A DNA stretch of 41,083 bases from Paludibacteraceae bacterium (GTDB lineage: Bacteria; Bacteroidota; Bacteroidia; Bacteroidales; Paludibacteraceae). The first letter of the stretch is position 1. Each line of letters starts with the position of its first letter. The translations under genes and the position numbers were made by a program. Where the stretch lies: positions 1 to 41,083 of the forward strand of contig JAILDU010000061.1 in assembly GCA_024689005.1 (NCBI GenBank). The letters run 5' to 3'. The notes beneath the pieces were generated by a model. The model made no database searches, had not been told where the DNA came from, and was given only the letters and a program-made list of their open reading frames with translations. Shown piece after piece: positions 27,501 through 36,060 of the stretch.

Positions 27501-27915
27501 TGCTCAAATGGAGGCAGAAGGCAATTACCAATTGACCACGGTGGATTACCAATTGATAGCCGAGGATGTGGAGATCATTACTGAAGATATGCCGGGCTGG
27601 TTGGTTAGCAACAACGGAATCTTAACTATTGCTTTGGATATAGAACTCAACGATGCACTGATCGAAGAAGGTATAGCGCGTGAGCTGATTAACCGAATCC
27701 AAAACCTGCGTAAGTCCAGCGGTCTGGAGATAACCGACCGTATAGCGATAGAGATAGAAGACCGCGTAGAGATACACAATGCCGTGCAGCATTGCGGAGA
27801 GTATATTTCCGGTCAGGTATTGGCCACGTCGCTGGAACTGAAAGCCGAAAGTTCATGGCAGACAGCCATAGAGATGGACGGCTACAACGTGTCTATCAAT
27901 ATTAAAAAAGCATAA
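24541..27915 (+). CDS. ileS: Isoleucyl-tRNA synthetase (1124 aa)
   Basis: Charges tRNA-Ile with isoleucine in the cytoplasm. The class I signature around GPPSANGMPGIHHVMART (about 47-64) stands for the HIGH motif, and KMSKR is at 680-684. The editing (CP1) domain lies between, with the YPLDSWFIK and WFDSGAMPY segments typical of IleRS flanking its end, and the anticodon-binding domain follows. The chain is longer than the approximately 940 residues of the E. coli enzyme and continues into a long C-terminal domain with no zinc-finger cysteines, as in the eukaryote-like IleRS2 group; relatives in that group are often insensitive to mupirocin. It has its own promoter and is followed after 3 nt by a lipoprotein gene. 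Confidence 0.97.
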   Translation: MKKFNEYKQLNLPQLSREVLEQWEKEKLFEKSISTREGHPQFLFFEGPPSANGMPGIHHVMARTIKDTFCRFKTMQGYQVRRKAGWDTHGLPVELGVEKMLGITKEDIGKKISVDEYNAACRREVMKYTKEWTNLTKQMGYWVDLENPYITYDNKYIETLWYLLKELYKKGYLYKGYTIQPYSPAAGTGLSSHELNQPGCYRDVKDLTCTARFKVKANGRMANGECYIIAWTTTPWTLPSNTALCVGPKIDYVEVETPAGDHIILAEARLSAYQKELCGADEEGKTLEPKIVWRGKGKDLVGLEYEPLFPWVNPGEGAFRVIPGDYVTTEDGTGIVHIAPTFGADDKKVGDAAGVPGMYLQTKNYGPRPMVDFTGKYWKVEDLDEAWYKANVNDALYSKYAGRWVKNAYDPQFAVDGKYDEQAASKAETLDLHLCLEMKADGRLLRSEKHVHTYPHCWRTDKPVLYYPLDSWFIKSTKAREEMIALNQTINWQPESTGTGRFGQWLNNLNDWNLSRSRYWGTPLPIWRTEDGQEEICIGSIKELFEEIEKSVKAGFMKANPWPKHKVGDYSKENYDPSVIDLHRPYVDSIVLVSPSGKPMKRELDLIDVWFDSGAMPYAQNHYPFENQDLPRTADFISEGVDQTRGWFFTLHAIHTMIEGKVAYKNVISNGLVLDKNGNKMSKRLGNAVDPFGALDKYGADPVRWYMLTNSSPWENLKFDPEGVDEVRRKFFGTLYNTYGFFALYANVDGWSSDSANGSAAYSEIDKWILSKLNSLIKEVTESYEAYEPTKAGRAISDFVQDDLSNWYVRLNRKRFWGGEMNADKQAAYETLYACLKTVAQLMAPNAPFFADRLYRDLTGETVHLSEWPKADEKMIDVNLERQMFLAQQATSMILSLRKRAEKNVRQPLQKAVIPTPDKETTDALLHVAELIKSEVNVKELVVVPAEQSEIRLVKKIKPNFKVLGKKVGAQMKAVAAEISTMNQDQIAQMEAEGNYQLTTVDYQLIAEDVEIITEDMPGWLVSNNGILTIALDIELNDALIEEGIARELINRIQNLRKSSGLEITDRIAIEIEDRVEIHNAVQHCGEYISGQVLATSLELKAESSWQTAIEMDGYNVSINIKKA

Positions 27916-27918
27916 GTT

Positions 27919-28419
27919 ATGAGAAACCAAGTCAAGATTGCATTTATTGCCGTAGTATGCGTAACCATGATCAGTTGTGGCGGTTTTGGCGGCAAAGAAC
28001 CGAGTTTCCAACTGAGCGACCTGCAAGGCCTATGGCTGGAGGACAAAGCGAATGTAGAACACTATGTGCGCTTTACGGATGAGAAGAGTGACGAGACCCC
28101 GTATTTGTACGGACGCGAGTGGAATGCAGATGAAGATGTGCTGGAGTCGGATCTCTATCGTTATCAAGTGGATACCATCTGGCAGAACGACAGTTTATAT
28201 ACGCTGGATAGCATTGTGCTGCCCGGAAACGGTTGGTTTAAATACAAACTGGAAGTGAAGGGCGATTTGGAAGAGATACACCTAATGGACAATGGGGGCG
28301 CGGAGATTCCGAAGGAGTACATAGTAGCTATGCTGACCGATGATCGTCTGGAGTACTACGAGAAAGACAACAAGGATCGTCGCACATGTTTTAACAAGGT
28401 GGTGGAAGCTGCCAACTAA
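27919..28419 (+). CDS. Small lipoprotein, lipocalin-like (166 aa)
   Basis: Function not recognised. The N-terminus is a type II signal peptide with lipobox MISC (Cys20) followed by glycines. The rest is rich in aspartate, glutamate and tyrosine, and predicted as beta strands; LQGLWLEDKANVEHYVRFTD resembles the opening strand of lipocalin-like proteins, where a Trp follows a Gly or Leu. It starts 3 nt after the ileS stop codon and ends 15 nt before the AsmA-like gene, so it probably shares the ileS transcript. A cell-envelope role beside the AsmA-like protein is possible but unproven. Confidence 0.85.
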   Translation: MRNQVKIAFIAVVCVTMISCGGFGGKEPSFQLSDLQGLWLEDKANVEHYVRFTDEKSDETPYLYGREWNADEDVLESDLYRYQVDTIWQNDSLYTLDSIVLPGNGWFKYKLEVKGDLEEIHLMDNGGAEIPKEYIVAMLTDDRLEYYEKDNKDRRTCFNKVVEAAN

Positions 28420-28434
28420 ACAACATAGAGCAAC

Positions 28435-31425
28435 ATGAAAGCACTTAAGATAATCGGTTGGACGCTGCTGAGCATCGTATTGCTGGTGGTAGTAGTTGTT
28501 ACTATTGCGTGCTACGTTGTGTTTACGCCGGAGCGTCTGACACCTATTGCCCGCGAGGCGGCGGACAAGTTCATCACATGTGAGCATGAGATCGGTGAAG
28601 TGGACCTGACTTTCTTCTCGACCTTCCCTCGGTTCGGTCTACGTGCGGACGGATTGTTGATTATCAATCCGAAAGCAGGATCCCCCAACGATACGGTAGT
28701 GGCAGCCAAGCACTTGACAGCCACAGTGGATGTGGTGGAGTTCTTGAGCAGGAAGAACCTGCATGTGCACGAGGCCATATTGGACGGTGCGTCAGTGTGC
28801 TTCTATATAGCTTCGGACGGGACGACTAACCTGGACGGTGCATTTGTCACTTCGCCTGATACGGTGGAGCAAGAGGAAGACACCACTGCATTCTCGCTTC
28901 CTTTTGATCAGTTGCGCGTAGACGGATTGCGTCTGAAGGCTGAGGCTATCACCTTTGTGGACGCAAAGGACACAATCTCGGCTTCACTCGGCCGGACGGA
29001 AGTGCGTGCTGAGGCGAAGGATTGGGATGATATGGTTGTGGTGCTGGATGCCCGCGATGTGTGTGCGGCACTCAAAGGGGATGTCTATGCCGATAGTCTG
29101 CACATACAGTTGGATGCTCCGATGGCAGTCGATCTCGACAAGATGCATTTTGCGTTTGACAAGGCTCGACTGGCTGTCAACGAGTTCGCTTTGCGTCTAA
29201 GCGGTACAGCAGATATACAAGAGTCTATCGGAGTGGATATGTCGCTGGAGACCGAAGATCGCTGGCAGATTAAGTCGCTGCTGGCTTTAGTGCCGCCGCG
29301 TTTCGCATCGATGTTGAAAGACCTGGATGTGGACGGTAGAGTACAATTGGGCGCAACGGCGAAGGGCTATGTGCGAGAGAAAGAATTGCCTCTGGTGAAT
29401 GCACATTTGTCACTAATAAACGGCGAAGGCAAGTACAAGCCGCTACCTTACACTCTTCGTGATATACAATTGGACGCAGATGCGATGCTTAACCTGAATG
29501 AAGGAGAGACATCCGGGGTGACTATCAACCGACTGTCGGCCAAAACGAAACAGAGCCAACTGAGTGCTAAGGGACAGATAGACGACCTGCTGCAAGATAT
29601 GCTGCTTAACCTGAAGGTGTCGTTGGATGCAAACCTGCCGGACTTTGCTTATTTCTTGCCCAAGGAGATGACGCTCGATGGTCGCGCTAAGGGAGATGCA
29701 GCGATTAAGATTCGCCTGAGCAGTCTCACGAAAATGCAATTGGAGAAAGGTAAGATACGTGCCGATCTTGATCTGACGAATATCCACTACGCGATGGACT
29801 CGATGGTGGCGAACCTGCCACAAACACATGCCGTATTGCAGTTGCCTAACCCCAAGCCATCGCATCGCAAGTTGACGTGGGTTCGTATAGACTTGACAAC
29901 CGACAAAGTGGATTTCGAAATGGCGATGCCATTGAAGGCAGATCTGGGTAAGTCAGATGTACAACTGGAGGCCGGTAATGTGCTGAGCAAGGATCCTGTG
30001 TTGTATGCAGCAGTGGGATTGCAGACCCGTGACAATGTGCATGTGACGATGGATACCATAGTAGCTGATATCAAGGCACCGGACCTAAGTGCGTACGCAG
30101 AGTACGATACCAAAAAGAAGACTACTCCGCGTTTGGAAGCTGATATACTCGCCGCCGGTCTCAACGCCAAGATGGGTAATGAACTGCAGGCACAGACCCA
30201 GAAGATAGGTCTCTCGGCGAAAGCGTGGTATAATAGCAAGGGAGAAAACGCATTGCTTAAATGGAATCCGAGACTGAAGATTAATCTCGCGAACGGCAAA
30301 CTGTCGATGCCGAATATGTTGCCGGAACCGGTGGTGATTCCTTCTATTGACTTCAGTTATTCCAACCGCGAGATGAACATTGCCAACTCGCGTATCGAAT
30401 TGGGTCGTTCGGATCTAAATATCAAAGGAAACGTGCGTAACATAGGCAAATGGCTTCGCGAAAAAGCCGTATTGGAGGGCCAATTGGACATAGTGAGCGA
30501 TCACTGTGACGCCAACCAACTCATGGCATGGTTCAGCGCAGACAGCGGTAGCGAGGAAGAGGCTAAACCTGAAGAGGCTACTGCAACCGAACAATCGTCC
30601 GAAAAGAGTGAAAGTGATCCGTTTCTGGTACCGACGGACGTGAATCTGGCTATCAAGACGCATATGCGCGAGGTGGAGGTGTTCAATCAGGTGGCCAAAG
30701 ACCTGAAGGGCGGACTCTATATCAACGATGGAACACTGATCTTGGACGAAATGGGTTTTGTTTGCCGCGCAGCCAAACTGCAGTTGACAGCCATGTATCG
30801 TACCCCTCGACGCAATCATATCTATCTCGGTATGGATTACCACATGATAGATGTGGATATAGACGAGCTACTGACGATGATCCCTAACCTAGAGGAGATG
30901 GTTCCGATGCTGAGCAGTTTCAAAGGAGCGGCGGAGTTCCACTTGGCAGCAGAGACGTACCTGAATAGTCAATACAAACCGAAGATGAGTACGCTGCGCG
31001 GAGCAGCTTCGCTCACGGGTAAGGACCTGGTAGTATTGGACGGAGAGACCTTCTCTACAATCAGCAAACTGTTGCTGTTCAACAAGAAGACTGAGAACAA
31101 GATAGACTCTATCAATGCCGAGATGACCATCTACAAGAACGAGATAGACATCTATCCGCTCTGCGTGCAGATGGACAACTACATGGTAGCGATGGGCGGC
31201 CGACATAACACAGACATGACATTTGACTACGATATCAATGTGCTGAGTCCTATTTATCTGGGAGTGAATGTCAGTGGTAATATGGATGACCTGAAAATCA
31301 AACTCGCCAAGTGCAAGTTTGCTCAGGACTTCAAGCCTCACTGGTACCAGAAAGTGGACAACCAGTCACGCGAACTACGTGAGCGCATAAAGAAGTCGAT
31401 GGAGAAAAATGTGCGAATCAAGTAG
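28435..31425 (+). CDS. AsmA-like envelope protein (996 aa)
   Basis: Large inner-membrane-anchored protein of the AsmA superfamily, members of which form long beta-groove bridges that move lipids to the outer membrane or affect its assembly. One N-terminal transmembrane segment (about 5-28) is followed by FTPERLTPIAREAADKFI, the usual AsmA beginning. The remainder is a long series of beta-strand repeats with the pattern LDGRAKGDAAIKIRLSS. A charged low-complexity stretch (about 705-730, rich in Glu, Ala and Ser) splits the body from the AsmA C-terminal domain, which ends with the family's LSPIYLGVNVSGNMDDLKIKLAK segment. It lies in the ileS transcript and ends with a TAG stop, showing that TAG is a normal stop codon in this genome. 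Confidence 0.88.
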   Translation: MKALKIIGWTLLSIVLLVVVVVTIACYVVFTPERLTPIAREAADKFITCEHEIGEVDLTFFSTFPRFGLRADGLLIINPKAGSPNDTVVAAKHLTATVDVVEFLSRKNLHVHEAILDGASVCFYIASDGTTNLDGAFVTSPDTVEQEEDTTAFSLPFDQLRVDGLRLKAEAITFVDAKDTISASLGRTEVRAEAKDWDDMVVVLDARDVCAALKGDVYADSLHIQLDAPMAVDLDKMHFAFDKARLAVNEFALRLSGTADIQESIGVDMSLETEDRWQIKSLLALVPPRFASMLKDLDVDGRVQLGATAKGYVREKELPLVNAHLSLINGEGKYKPLPYTLRDIQLDADAMLNLNEGETSGVTINRLSAKTKQSQLSAKGQIDDLLQDMLLNLKVSLDANLPDFAYFLPKEMTLDGRAKGDAAIKIRLSSLTKMQLEKGKIRADLDLTNIHYAMDSMVANLPQTHAVLQLPNPKPSHRKLTWVRIDLTTDKVDFEMAMPLKADLGKSDVQLEAGNVLSKDPVLYAAVGLQTRDNVHVTMDTIVADIKAPDLSAYAEYDTKKKTTPRLEADILAAGLNAKMGNELQAQTQKIGLSAKAWYNSKGENALLKWNPRLKINLANGKLSMPNMLPEPVVIPSIDFSYSNREMNIANSRIELGRSDLNIKGNVRNIGKWLREKAVLEGQLDIVSDHCDANQLMAWFSADSGSEEEAKPEEATATEQSSEKSESDPFLVPTDVNLAIKTHMREVEVFNQVAKDLKGGLYINDGTLILDEMGFVCRAAKLQLTAMYRTPRRNHIYLGMDYHMIDVDIDELLTMIPNLEEMVPMLSSFKGAAEFHLAAETYLNSQYKPKMSTLRGAASLTGKDLVVLDGETFSTISKLLLFNKKTENKIDSINAEMTIYKNEIDIYPLCVQMDNYMVAMGGRHNTDMTFDYDINVLSPIYLGVNVSGNMDDLKIKLAKCKFAQDFKPHWYQKVDNQSRELRERIKKSMEKNVRIK

Positions 31426-31489
31426 CAGTTAAACGTACCCTTGCTATACCAGTGGTATGCTCTCCGGGTTACAAAAAAACAACAATAAT

Positions 31490-33583
31490 ATGAAAAAATC
31501 ATTTATCTTAACCGCAGTTGCAATGACACTACTTGCATGCAATCAGACTAATCCGTTACTGACGGAGCCGAAGAATGCGTACGGCATTCCGGCCTTTGAC
31601 AAAGTGGAAATGGAGGACTATCTTCCTGCTTTTGAAACGGCCATAGCCGAGCAGAAGGCAGAGATTGAATCTATTGTGGAGAACGAAGCAGAGCCGACGT
31701 TCGAGAACACTATTGTGGCACTGGATCGTGCCGGAATGACCCTGGAGCGCGTAAGTGGCGTGTTCTTCAACGTACTGGAGGCTGACGGTAATGACGAGAT
31801 GAACGACATTGCCGAGAAAGTGAGCCCGATGTTGAGCGAACTCAATGACGGAATCATCCTCAATGACAAACTATTCCAACGTGTCAAGTTTGTCTATGAC
31901 CAACGTGACCAATTGGGACTGAATCAAGAGCAAATGCGTCTTGTGACGGAGACATACAAGTCGTTTGCCGACAACGGCGCCAACCTGCCGGACGATAAGA
32001 AAGAGCGACTCAAGGCCATCAATCAGGAATTGGGACTATTGTCGCTGCAATTCAGCAACAACGTAGTGGCTGAGACCAATGCGTATCAATATTTTGTCAA
32101 GGACGAAGCAGAACTGAAAGGACTGCCTGAGAGTGCGAAGGCTGCTGCAGCAGAAGAAGCTGAGGCTGCCGGCCATCCGGGTGAGTGGTTATTCACCCCG
32201 AAGCGCACATCCTTCACTCCTGTTCTGCAATACTGCGAGAACCGTGAGTTGCGCAAGGAACTGCTGATGGCTTATACGACGCGCGGAAACCACGACAATG
32301 ACAACGATAATAAGAAAGTGATCATTCGTGAGATGGAACTGCGTATCGAGAAAGCCCAACTCTTCGGCTACCAGAACGCAGCAGACTATATCCTGTCAGA
32401 TTGTATGGCGAAGAATCATCAGACGGTGGACGCTTTCTTGACATCAGTCTGGACTCCCTCGTTAGAGGCTGCCAAGCGCGAGGCTTCAGCCCTGCAGGAG
32501 TTGTTGAGCCAAGATATGCCGGGCGAGAAACTGCAACCATGGGACTGGTGGTATTATGCAGAGAAATTGCGCAAGGCTCAATATGCGTTGGACGAGGAAG
32601 AACTCAAACCCTATTTCGAACTGAACAACGTGCGCAAAGGTGCGTTTGGTGTGGCAGAGAAACTCTACGGAATCAAGTTCGAGAAACTGGAGAGCGTGCC
32701 GGTGTACAATCCGGAGGTAGAGGTATTCAAGGTGACAGAAGCAGACGGGACGTATGTGGGCGTACTGATGACCGACTATTTCCCTCGTGCCGGCAAGCGT
32801 CCGGGTGCATGGATGAACAATATAGTGCCGCAATACATAGATGCAGATGGTGTGGATCATCGTCCTGTGATTATCAATGTGGGCAACTTCAACAAGCCGA
32901 CCGCCGGCAATCCTTCGTTGCTGTCGATGGATGACGTAGAGACATTGTTCCATGAGTTTGGTCACGCACTCCACGGACTGCTGAGCAAGGCTCATTATAA
33001 GAGTCTGAGCGGAACGAACACGCCGCGTGACTTCGTGGAGCTGCCAAGCCAGTTTATGGAGAACTATTGCTATGAGCCGGAAGTGATGAAGACTTATGCC
33101 TTCCACTATCAGACAGGAGAAGTGATACCGGATAGTTTGATTGCGAAAATCAACGCAGCCGGTAAGTTCAACCAGGGATTTGTAACTACAGAGTTGCTGT
33201 CGGCGTCTATACTTGATATGGATTTCCATGAGTTGACAACGGCAGAAGGTCTGGATGTGAATGCCTTTGAGAAGCAGAGTTTGGACAAGATGGGCATGAT
33301 ACCGCAGATCATTGTTCGTTATCGTCCGACATTCTACAACCATATCTTCACTACCGGATATGAGGCAGGCTACTATAGCTACACATGGGCAGCTGTGCTG
33401 GACGCAGACGCTTTTGCTGCATTCAAAGAGACAGGTGATCTGTTTGAGGCAGAAACAGCCAAGCGTTTCCGTCACCTGCTGGAGCAGGGTGGTACGCGTG
33501 ACGCACACGACTTATACCTGGAGTTCCGCGGCAAAGAGGCAAATCCCGAGTATCTGCTTCGCCGCAAAGGATTTATCGAATAA
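31490..33583 (+). CDS. M3-family peptidyl-dipeptidase lipoprotein (697 aa)
   Basis: Zinc metallopeptidase of the thimet oligopeptidase/Dcp family, which removes dipeptides from peptide C-termini. I chose the ATG at 31490 because it starts a type II signal peptide (MKKSFILTAVAMTLLAC, Cys17); an ATG at 31457 adds eleven residues of poor quality. The zinc-binding motif HEFGH lies at 488-492, followed by the third ligand region about 25 residues later (NTPRDFVELPSQFMENY), both typical of M3. Length matches Dcp. The lipid anchor places it in the periplasm or at the surface, where it may digest imported peptides. The sequence from 31426 to 31489 holds no obvious terminator, so it may still be read from the ileS promoter. 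Confidence 0.94.
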   Translation: MKKSFILTAVAMTLLACNQTNPLLTEPKNAYGIPAFDKVEMEDYLPAFETAIAEQKAEIESIVENEAEPTFENTIVALDRAGMTLERVSGVFFNVLEADGNDEMNDIAEKVSPMLSELNDGIILNDKLFQRVKFVYDQRDQLGLNQEQMRLVTETYKSFADNGANLPDDKKERLKAINQELGLLSLQFSNNVVAETNAYQYFVKDEAELKGLPESAKAAAAEEAEAAGHPGEWLFTPKRTSFTPVLQYCENRELRKELLMAYTTRGNHDNDNDNKKVIIREMELRIEKAQLFGYQNAADYILSDCMAKNHQTVDAFLTSVWTPSLEAAKREASALQELLSQDMPGEKLQPWDWWYYAEKLRKAQYALDEEELKPYFELNNVRKGAFGVAEKLYGIKFEKLESVPVYNPEVEVFKVTEADGTYVGVLMTDYFPRAGKRPGAWMNNIVPQYIDADGVDHRPVIINVGNFNKPTAGNPSLLSMDDVETLFHEFGHALHGLLSKAHYKSLSGTNTPRDFVELPSQFMENYCYEPEVMKTYAFHYQTGEVIPDSLIAKINAAGKFNQGFVTTELLSASILDMDFHELTTAEGLDVNAFEKQSLDKMGMIPQIIVRYRPTFYNHIFTTGYEAGYYSYTWAAVLDADAFAAFKETGDLFEAETAKRFRHLLEQGGTRDAHDLYLEFRGKEANPEYLLRRKGFIE

Positions 33584-33597
33584 AAGCGAGTAGAGTA

Positions 33598-34113
33598 GTG
33601 AATAGACGAGAAGCTACTATATGGAGAAACGTCTTGCCGATGGTCTATTGGGCTGTCGGCATAGGCGGTTCGATCGTGCCTGTCTTTGCATCGGACAATG
33701 GCGTTCCGGCTAATTATCTATGGGGATATATGGTAGCAGCCTTGTTGCAGGTTCCGGAGATGCTGGTTAGTCGAATCCATCTGCACAGAGCCAGTGAAGA
33801 GGCATGTTTTTGGCTGGGGCTGATGTCGGGCATTGCGTCCTATTGGATGCCCACAGTCTTGTTTATGATTTTGCCATTCTGGATATATATCATCTCCCGC
33901 AATTTCTTTACGCTGCGCTGCATAGTATCGACGATGGTCGGAGTTGGCATTGTTGCACTCTATGCAAGTTTAGCTATATGGCAGGGGTGGCTGACAAATG
34001 TGTGGGTAGATTTCTTCGCGTTGGATCGTCTTTGGGGGTGGATTCCGGTTTGTGTCATTGGCCTGTCCTGGGGTGCCACTCTTCTTACCCGCCACATCCT
34101 CTATATACGATAA
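33598..34113 (+). CDS. Small integral membrane protein of unknown function (171 aa)
   Basis: Not recognised. It starts with GTG at 33598-33600, 14 nt after the M3 peptidase stop codon; the first in-frame ATG would cut into the first membrane segment. I see four or five hydrophobic segments (about 12-30, 41-60, 70-88, 90-105, 108-128, and 145-165), with tryptophan- and aromatic-rich boundaries and no soluble domain. A plus-strand terminator follows 40 nt later, making this the last gene of the ileS-led group. No catalytic or transport motif is visible. Confidence 0.8.
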   Translation: MNRREATIWRNVLPMVYWAVGIGGSIVPVFASDNGVPANYLWGYMVAALLQVPEMLVSRIHLHRASEEACFWLGLMSGIASYWMPTVLFMILPFWIYIISRNFFTLRCIVSTMVGVGIVALYASLAIWQGWLTNVWVDFFALDRLWGWIPVCVIGLSWGATLLTRHILYIR

Positions 34114-34152
34114 AGAAGGGAAGAAAACAAGCAGATGAGGCAGGAGAAAAGT

Positions 34153-34180
34153 AAACGGCTGCAGAGATGCAGCCGTTTTT
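34153..34180 (+). terminator. Strong rho-independent terminator at the end of the ileS-led gene group
   Basis: AAACGGCTGCA (34153-34163), loop GAGA, complementary arm (34168-34178), then a T run to 34180. The 11-bp stem with perfect pairing lies between convergent genes (stops at 34113 and 34186) and could also stop transcription coming from the other side. Confidence 0.9.
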
Positions 34181-34185
34181 GTATG

Positions 34186-35133
34186 TTAGCAGAGCGGTTT
34201 CATAAACTCCTTAGGAACAGGTGATTCGAAGCGGACGCGCTGCTCGGTGACGGGGTGAATGAACTCAAGCACCTTAGCGTGCAGACAGAGGCGGTCGATA
34301 GGCGAGAACTCGTTACCATGTCCGTATTTGCGGTCGCCCACAACCGGACAGCCTTTGGACGCCATGTGCACACGAATCTGGTTGGTACGTCCGGTCTCGA
34401 GGTGAAGTTCGACGAGTGAATAACCTCTCTCCATCTCTCCCTTCAAGGGAGAGTGTTCCCTCTCTTGAGAAGAAGGGCCGTGTGAGGATTTCAGTACTTT
34501 ATAATTAGTAATAGCGATATCTCCTCCGTCATCTACAGGGGAAGAATAGACAATGGCATTGCGTTTGTCCTCTGTGAGCCATGTGGTAATTTTGCCTTCG
34601 CTCGGATTGAGAGTTCCCTCGACGAGTGCTATATATGTACGTTCGGTGACGAGGTCGCGCCAATAGGTTCGCATATAATGTTGCAGTTCTTCGGACCGGG
34701 CGAAGACGAGCAAGCCGGATGTCTCGCGGTCCAGACGATGTACAACGTATATACCTGCGCGCGCGTTCTGTTTCTTAACGTACGCGCGTAAGATAGACAA
34801 GACGGTAGTCTCACTACTGCCGGGCGTGGAAGGAACAGTGAGCAGGCCTGGTTTCTTTTCGACAACTATGAGGTCGTCGTCCTCGTAAACGAGTCGCAGT
34901 TTGGGGTGCTTCAGTTCGACATTGCCTCGTCCGGAAAGAACGGTGACGGTATCGCCCGGTTGAAGGGCAAAATCGTGACGAGTCTGGACGGCTTTGCCGA
35001 CCTTGACACGTCGTTGGCCAAGTAGTTGCTTGACGGAGGAGCGTGCCATGCCTCCCATCTTAGCGATGAGGAAGTCCATCAGTTGTGCCGGTTCGGCGAC
35101 GTGTAAAACAGTATCACTTCTTCTCTTAAACAT
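34186..35133 (-). CDS. RluA-family pseudouridine synthase with in-frame insert (315 aa)
   Basis: Isomerises uridine to pseudouridine in ribosomal RNA. An S4 RNA-binding domain (about 16-70) is followed by the catalytic domain with HRLDRETSG (132-140, catalytic Asp135) and the C-terminal LETGRTNQIRVHM signature. Between YKVLKS and YSLVEL, where relatives have only a few residues, about 21 extra residues are inserted (about 217-237, HGPSSQEREHSPLKGEMERG). They are encoded by a palindromic repeat (34423-34485) and fall in a loop, so function may survive. It follows the pnuC gene by 57 nt on the same strand. RluC, RluD or another member of the family cannot be decided from the sequence alone. Confidence 0.92.
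   Translation of the reverse strand: MFKRRSDTVLHVAEPAQLMDFLIAKMGGMARSSVKQLLGQRRVKVGKAVQTRHDFALQPGDTVTVLSGRGNVELKHPKLRLVYEDDDLIVVEKKPGLLTVPSTPGSSETTVLSILRAYVKKQNARAGIYVVHRLDRETSGLLVFARSEELQHYMRTYWRDLVTERTYIALVEGTLNPSEGKITTWLTEDKRNAIVYSSPVDDGGDIAITNYKVLKSSHGPSSQEREHSPLKGEMERGYSLVELHLETGRTNQIRVHMASKGCPVVGDRKYGHGNEFSPIDRLCLHAKVLEFIHPVTEQRVRFESPVPKEFMKPLC
34423..34485. repeat. Palindromic repeat-type insertion inside the pseudouridine synthase gene
   Basis: Contains the perfect 19-nt palindrome CTCTCCCTTCAAGGGAGAG (34435-34453, 9-bp arms around one C) and next to it a second imperfect stem (about 34458-34477). The stretch is in frame and encodes a hydrophilic loop that relatives lack. It resembles the small dispersed palindromic repeats that I know from other Bacteroidetes genomes; copy number cannot be judged in this window. 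Confidence 0.65.
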
Positions 35134-35190
35134 ATTCTGATATTTCGATAAAATAGAGTCGGGTAGTTAGTTGCTCTCAGTTCGCAAGCC

Positions 35191-35958
35191 TCATTTTCTT
35201 TGAAGCCATCCCATATTCTCCTGTTTGGTGCTTTTGATCCAAGCGATTCCTGCCATCGAGTTGATGACGAGGAAGAAGGAGAACAATACGATGGAGAAGG
35301 CGTTGCCCAATATGATGAACAATCCGATGCCGGAAATGCTATAGATGAACCAGTATAGCCAAGCATCGTTCTTGCGATAGATAAGCCAGTAGTTTGCCAG
35401 GAAGGACGAGGCAATCATGAGTCCGTTGAAGAGTTTGACGAACAGATTGTCGCAAAGTCCGTTGTGCTGGAAAGCAAAGGTCTGGAGGAGGTAGTCTCCT
35501 GCGGTGATAGACAGGCAGATAGCGAGCGACATCCAGAAGCGCGGGAAGTCGAGGAACTTAGGTTCGAAGCCGGCATCTCCATTCTCCTTGTTGCGGCTCC
35601 ACTTGTAGATAGACATCATCTGGAAGGGGATGAAGACGCAAAAGAAGAGGAAAGTGCTGTCGTAACTGCCCTGTAGAATAAACTGAATACCCAGCAGAGC
35701 AGACATGAGAATGCCGGCATAAAATCCGGTGTAGTTCTGCGGGTCGCGAACGGTGAGAATATATGCGACGCCTATGATGGAAGCGGGAATGCCGACCACC
35801 CAGGCAGGGTCGTGCCACTTGAGTAATTGCAAATTGGCAATTGACAACTGAGAACTGAGGAGCCATTCAGCGAGCCAGAGGATGCCGAGAAGAGCTCCAA
35901 AGAGGATAAGTGAGATGATGAAATTGCGTCCGAGGGCGCGCCATAAGTTGTTTTGCAT
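35191..35958 (-). CDS. pnuC: PnuC-family nicotinamide riboside transporter (255 aa)
   Basis: Membrane transporter of the PnuC family, which lets vitamin precursors (nicotinamide riboside, in some relatives thiamine) into the cell. Seven to eight hydrophobic segments span most of the chain. Family features are the WVVGIPASIIGVAYI segment, the KNDAWLYWFIYSISGI segment and the C-terminal FFLVINSMAGIAWIKST. Residues 35-46 (SSQLSIANLQLL), just after the first segment, are encoded by a CAATTG-rich stretch (35821-35862) that looks like a repeat inserted in frame. I saw no thiamine riboswitch in front, so nicotinamide riboside is the more likely cargo. It lies between the rpmE2 terminator and the pseudouridine synthase gene. 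Confidence 0.88.
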   Translation of the reverse strand: MQNNLWRALGRNFIISLILFGALLGILWLAEWLLSSQLSIANLQLLKWHDPAWVVGIPASIIGVAYILTVRDPQNYTGFYAGILMSALLGIQFILQGSYDSTFLFFCVFIPFQMMSIYKWSRNKENGDAGFEPKFLDFPRFWMSLAICLSITAGDYLLQTFAFQHNGLCDNLFVKLFNGLMIASSFLANYWLIYRKNDAWLYWFIYSISGIGLFIILGNAFSIVLFSFFLVINSMAGIAWIKSTKQENMGWLQRK

Positions 35959-36008
35959 GATAGATGGTCGCTATGCGACGTTAAGATATTTGCGGTGATA
36001 GAAATTGA

Positions 36009-36049
36009 ATAAAAACAATACGGGCGGACAAAATTGCCCGCCCGTGTTG
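36009..36049 (-). terminator. Rho-independent terminator after rpmE2
   Basis: On the minus strand an 8-bp GC-rich stem (ACGGGCGG at 36020-36027 with its complement at 36038-36045) is followed by ATTGTTTTTATT. It lies 12 nt after the rpmE2 stop codon and probably ends the ribosomal protein transcript before pnuC. Confidence 0.85.
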
Positions 36050-36060
36050 TATAAGGTAGA

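Noticed and set aside
35959..36060. Possible thiamine riboswitch before pnuC
   Set aside because: The stretch contains the rpmE2 terminator but none of the conserved thi-box segments.
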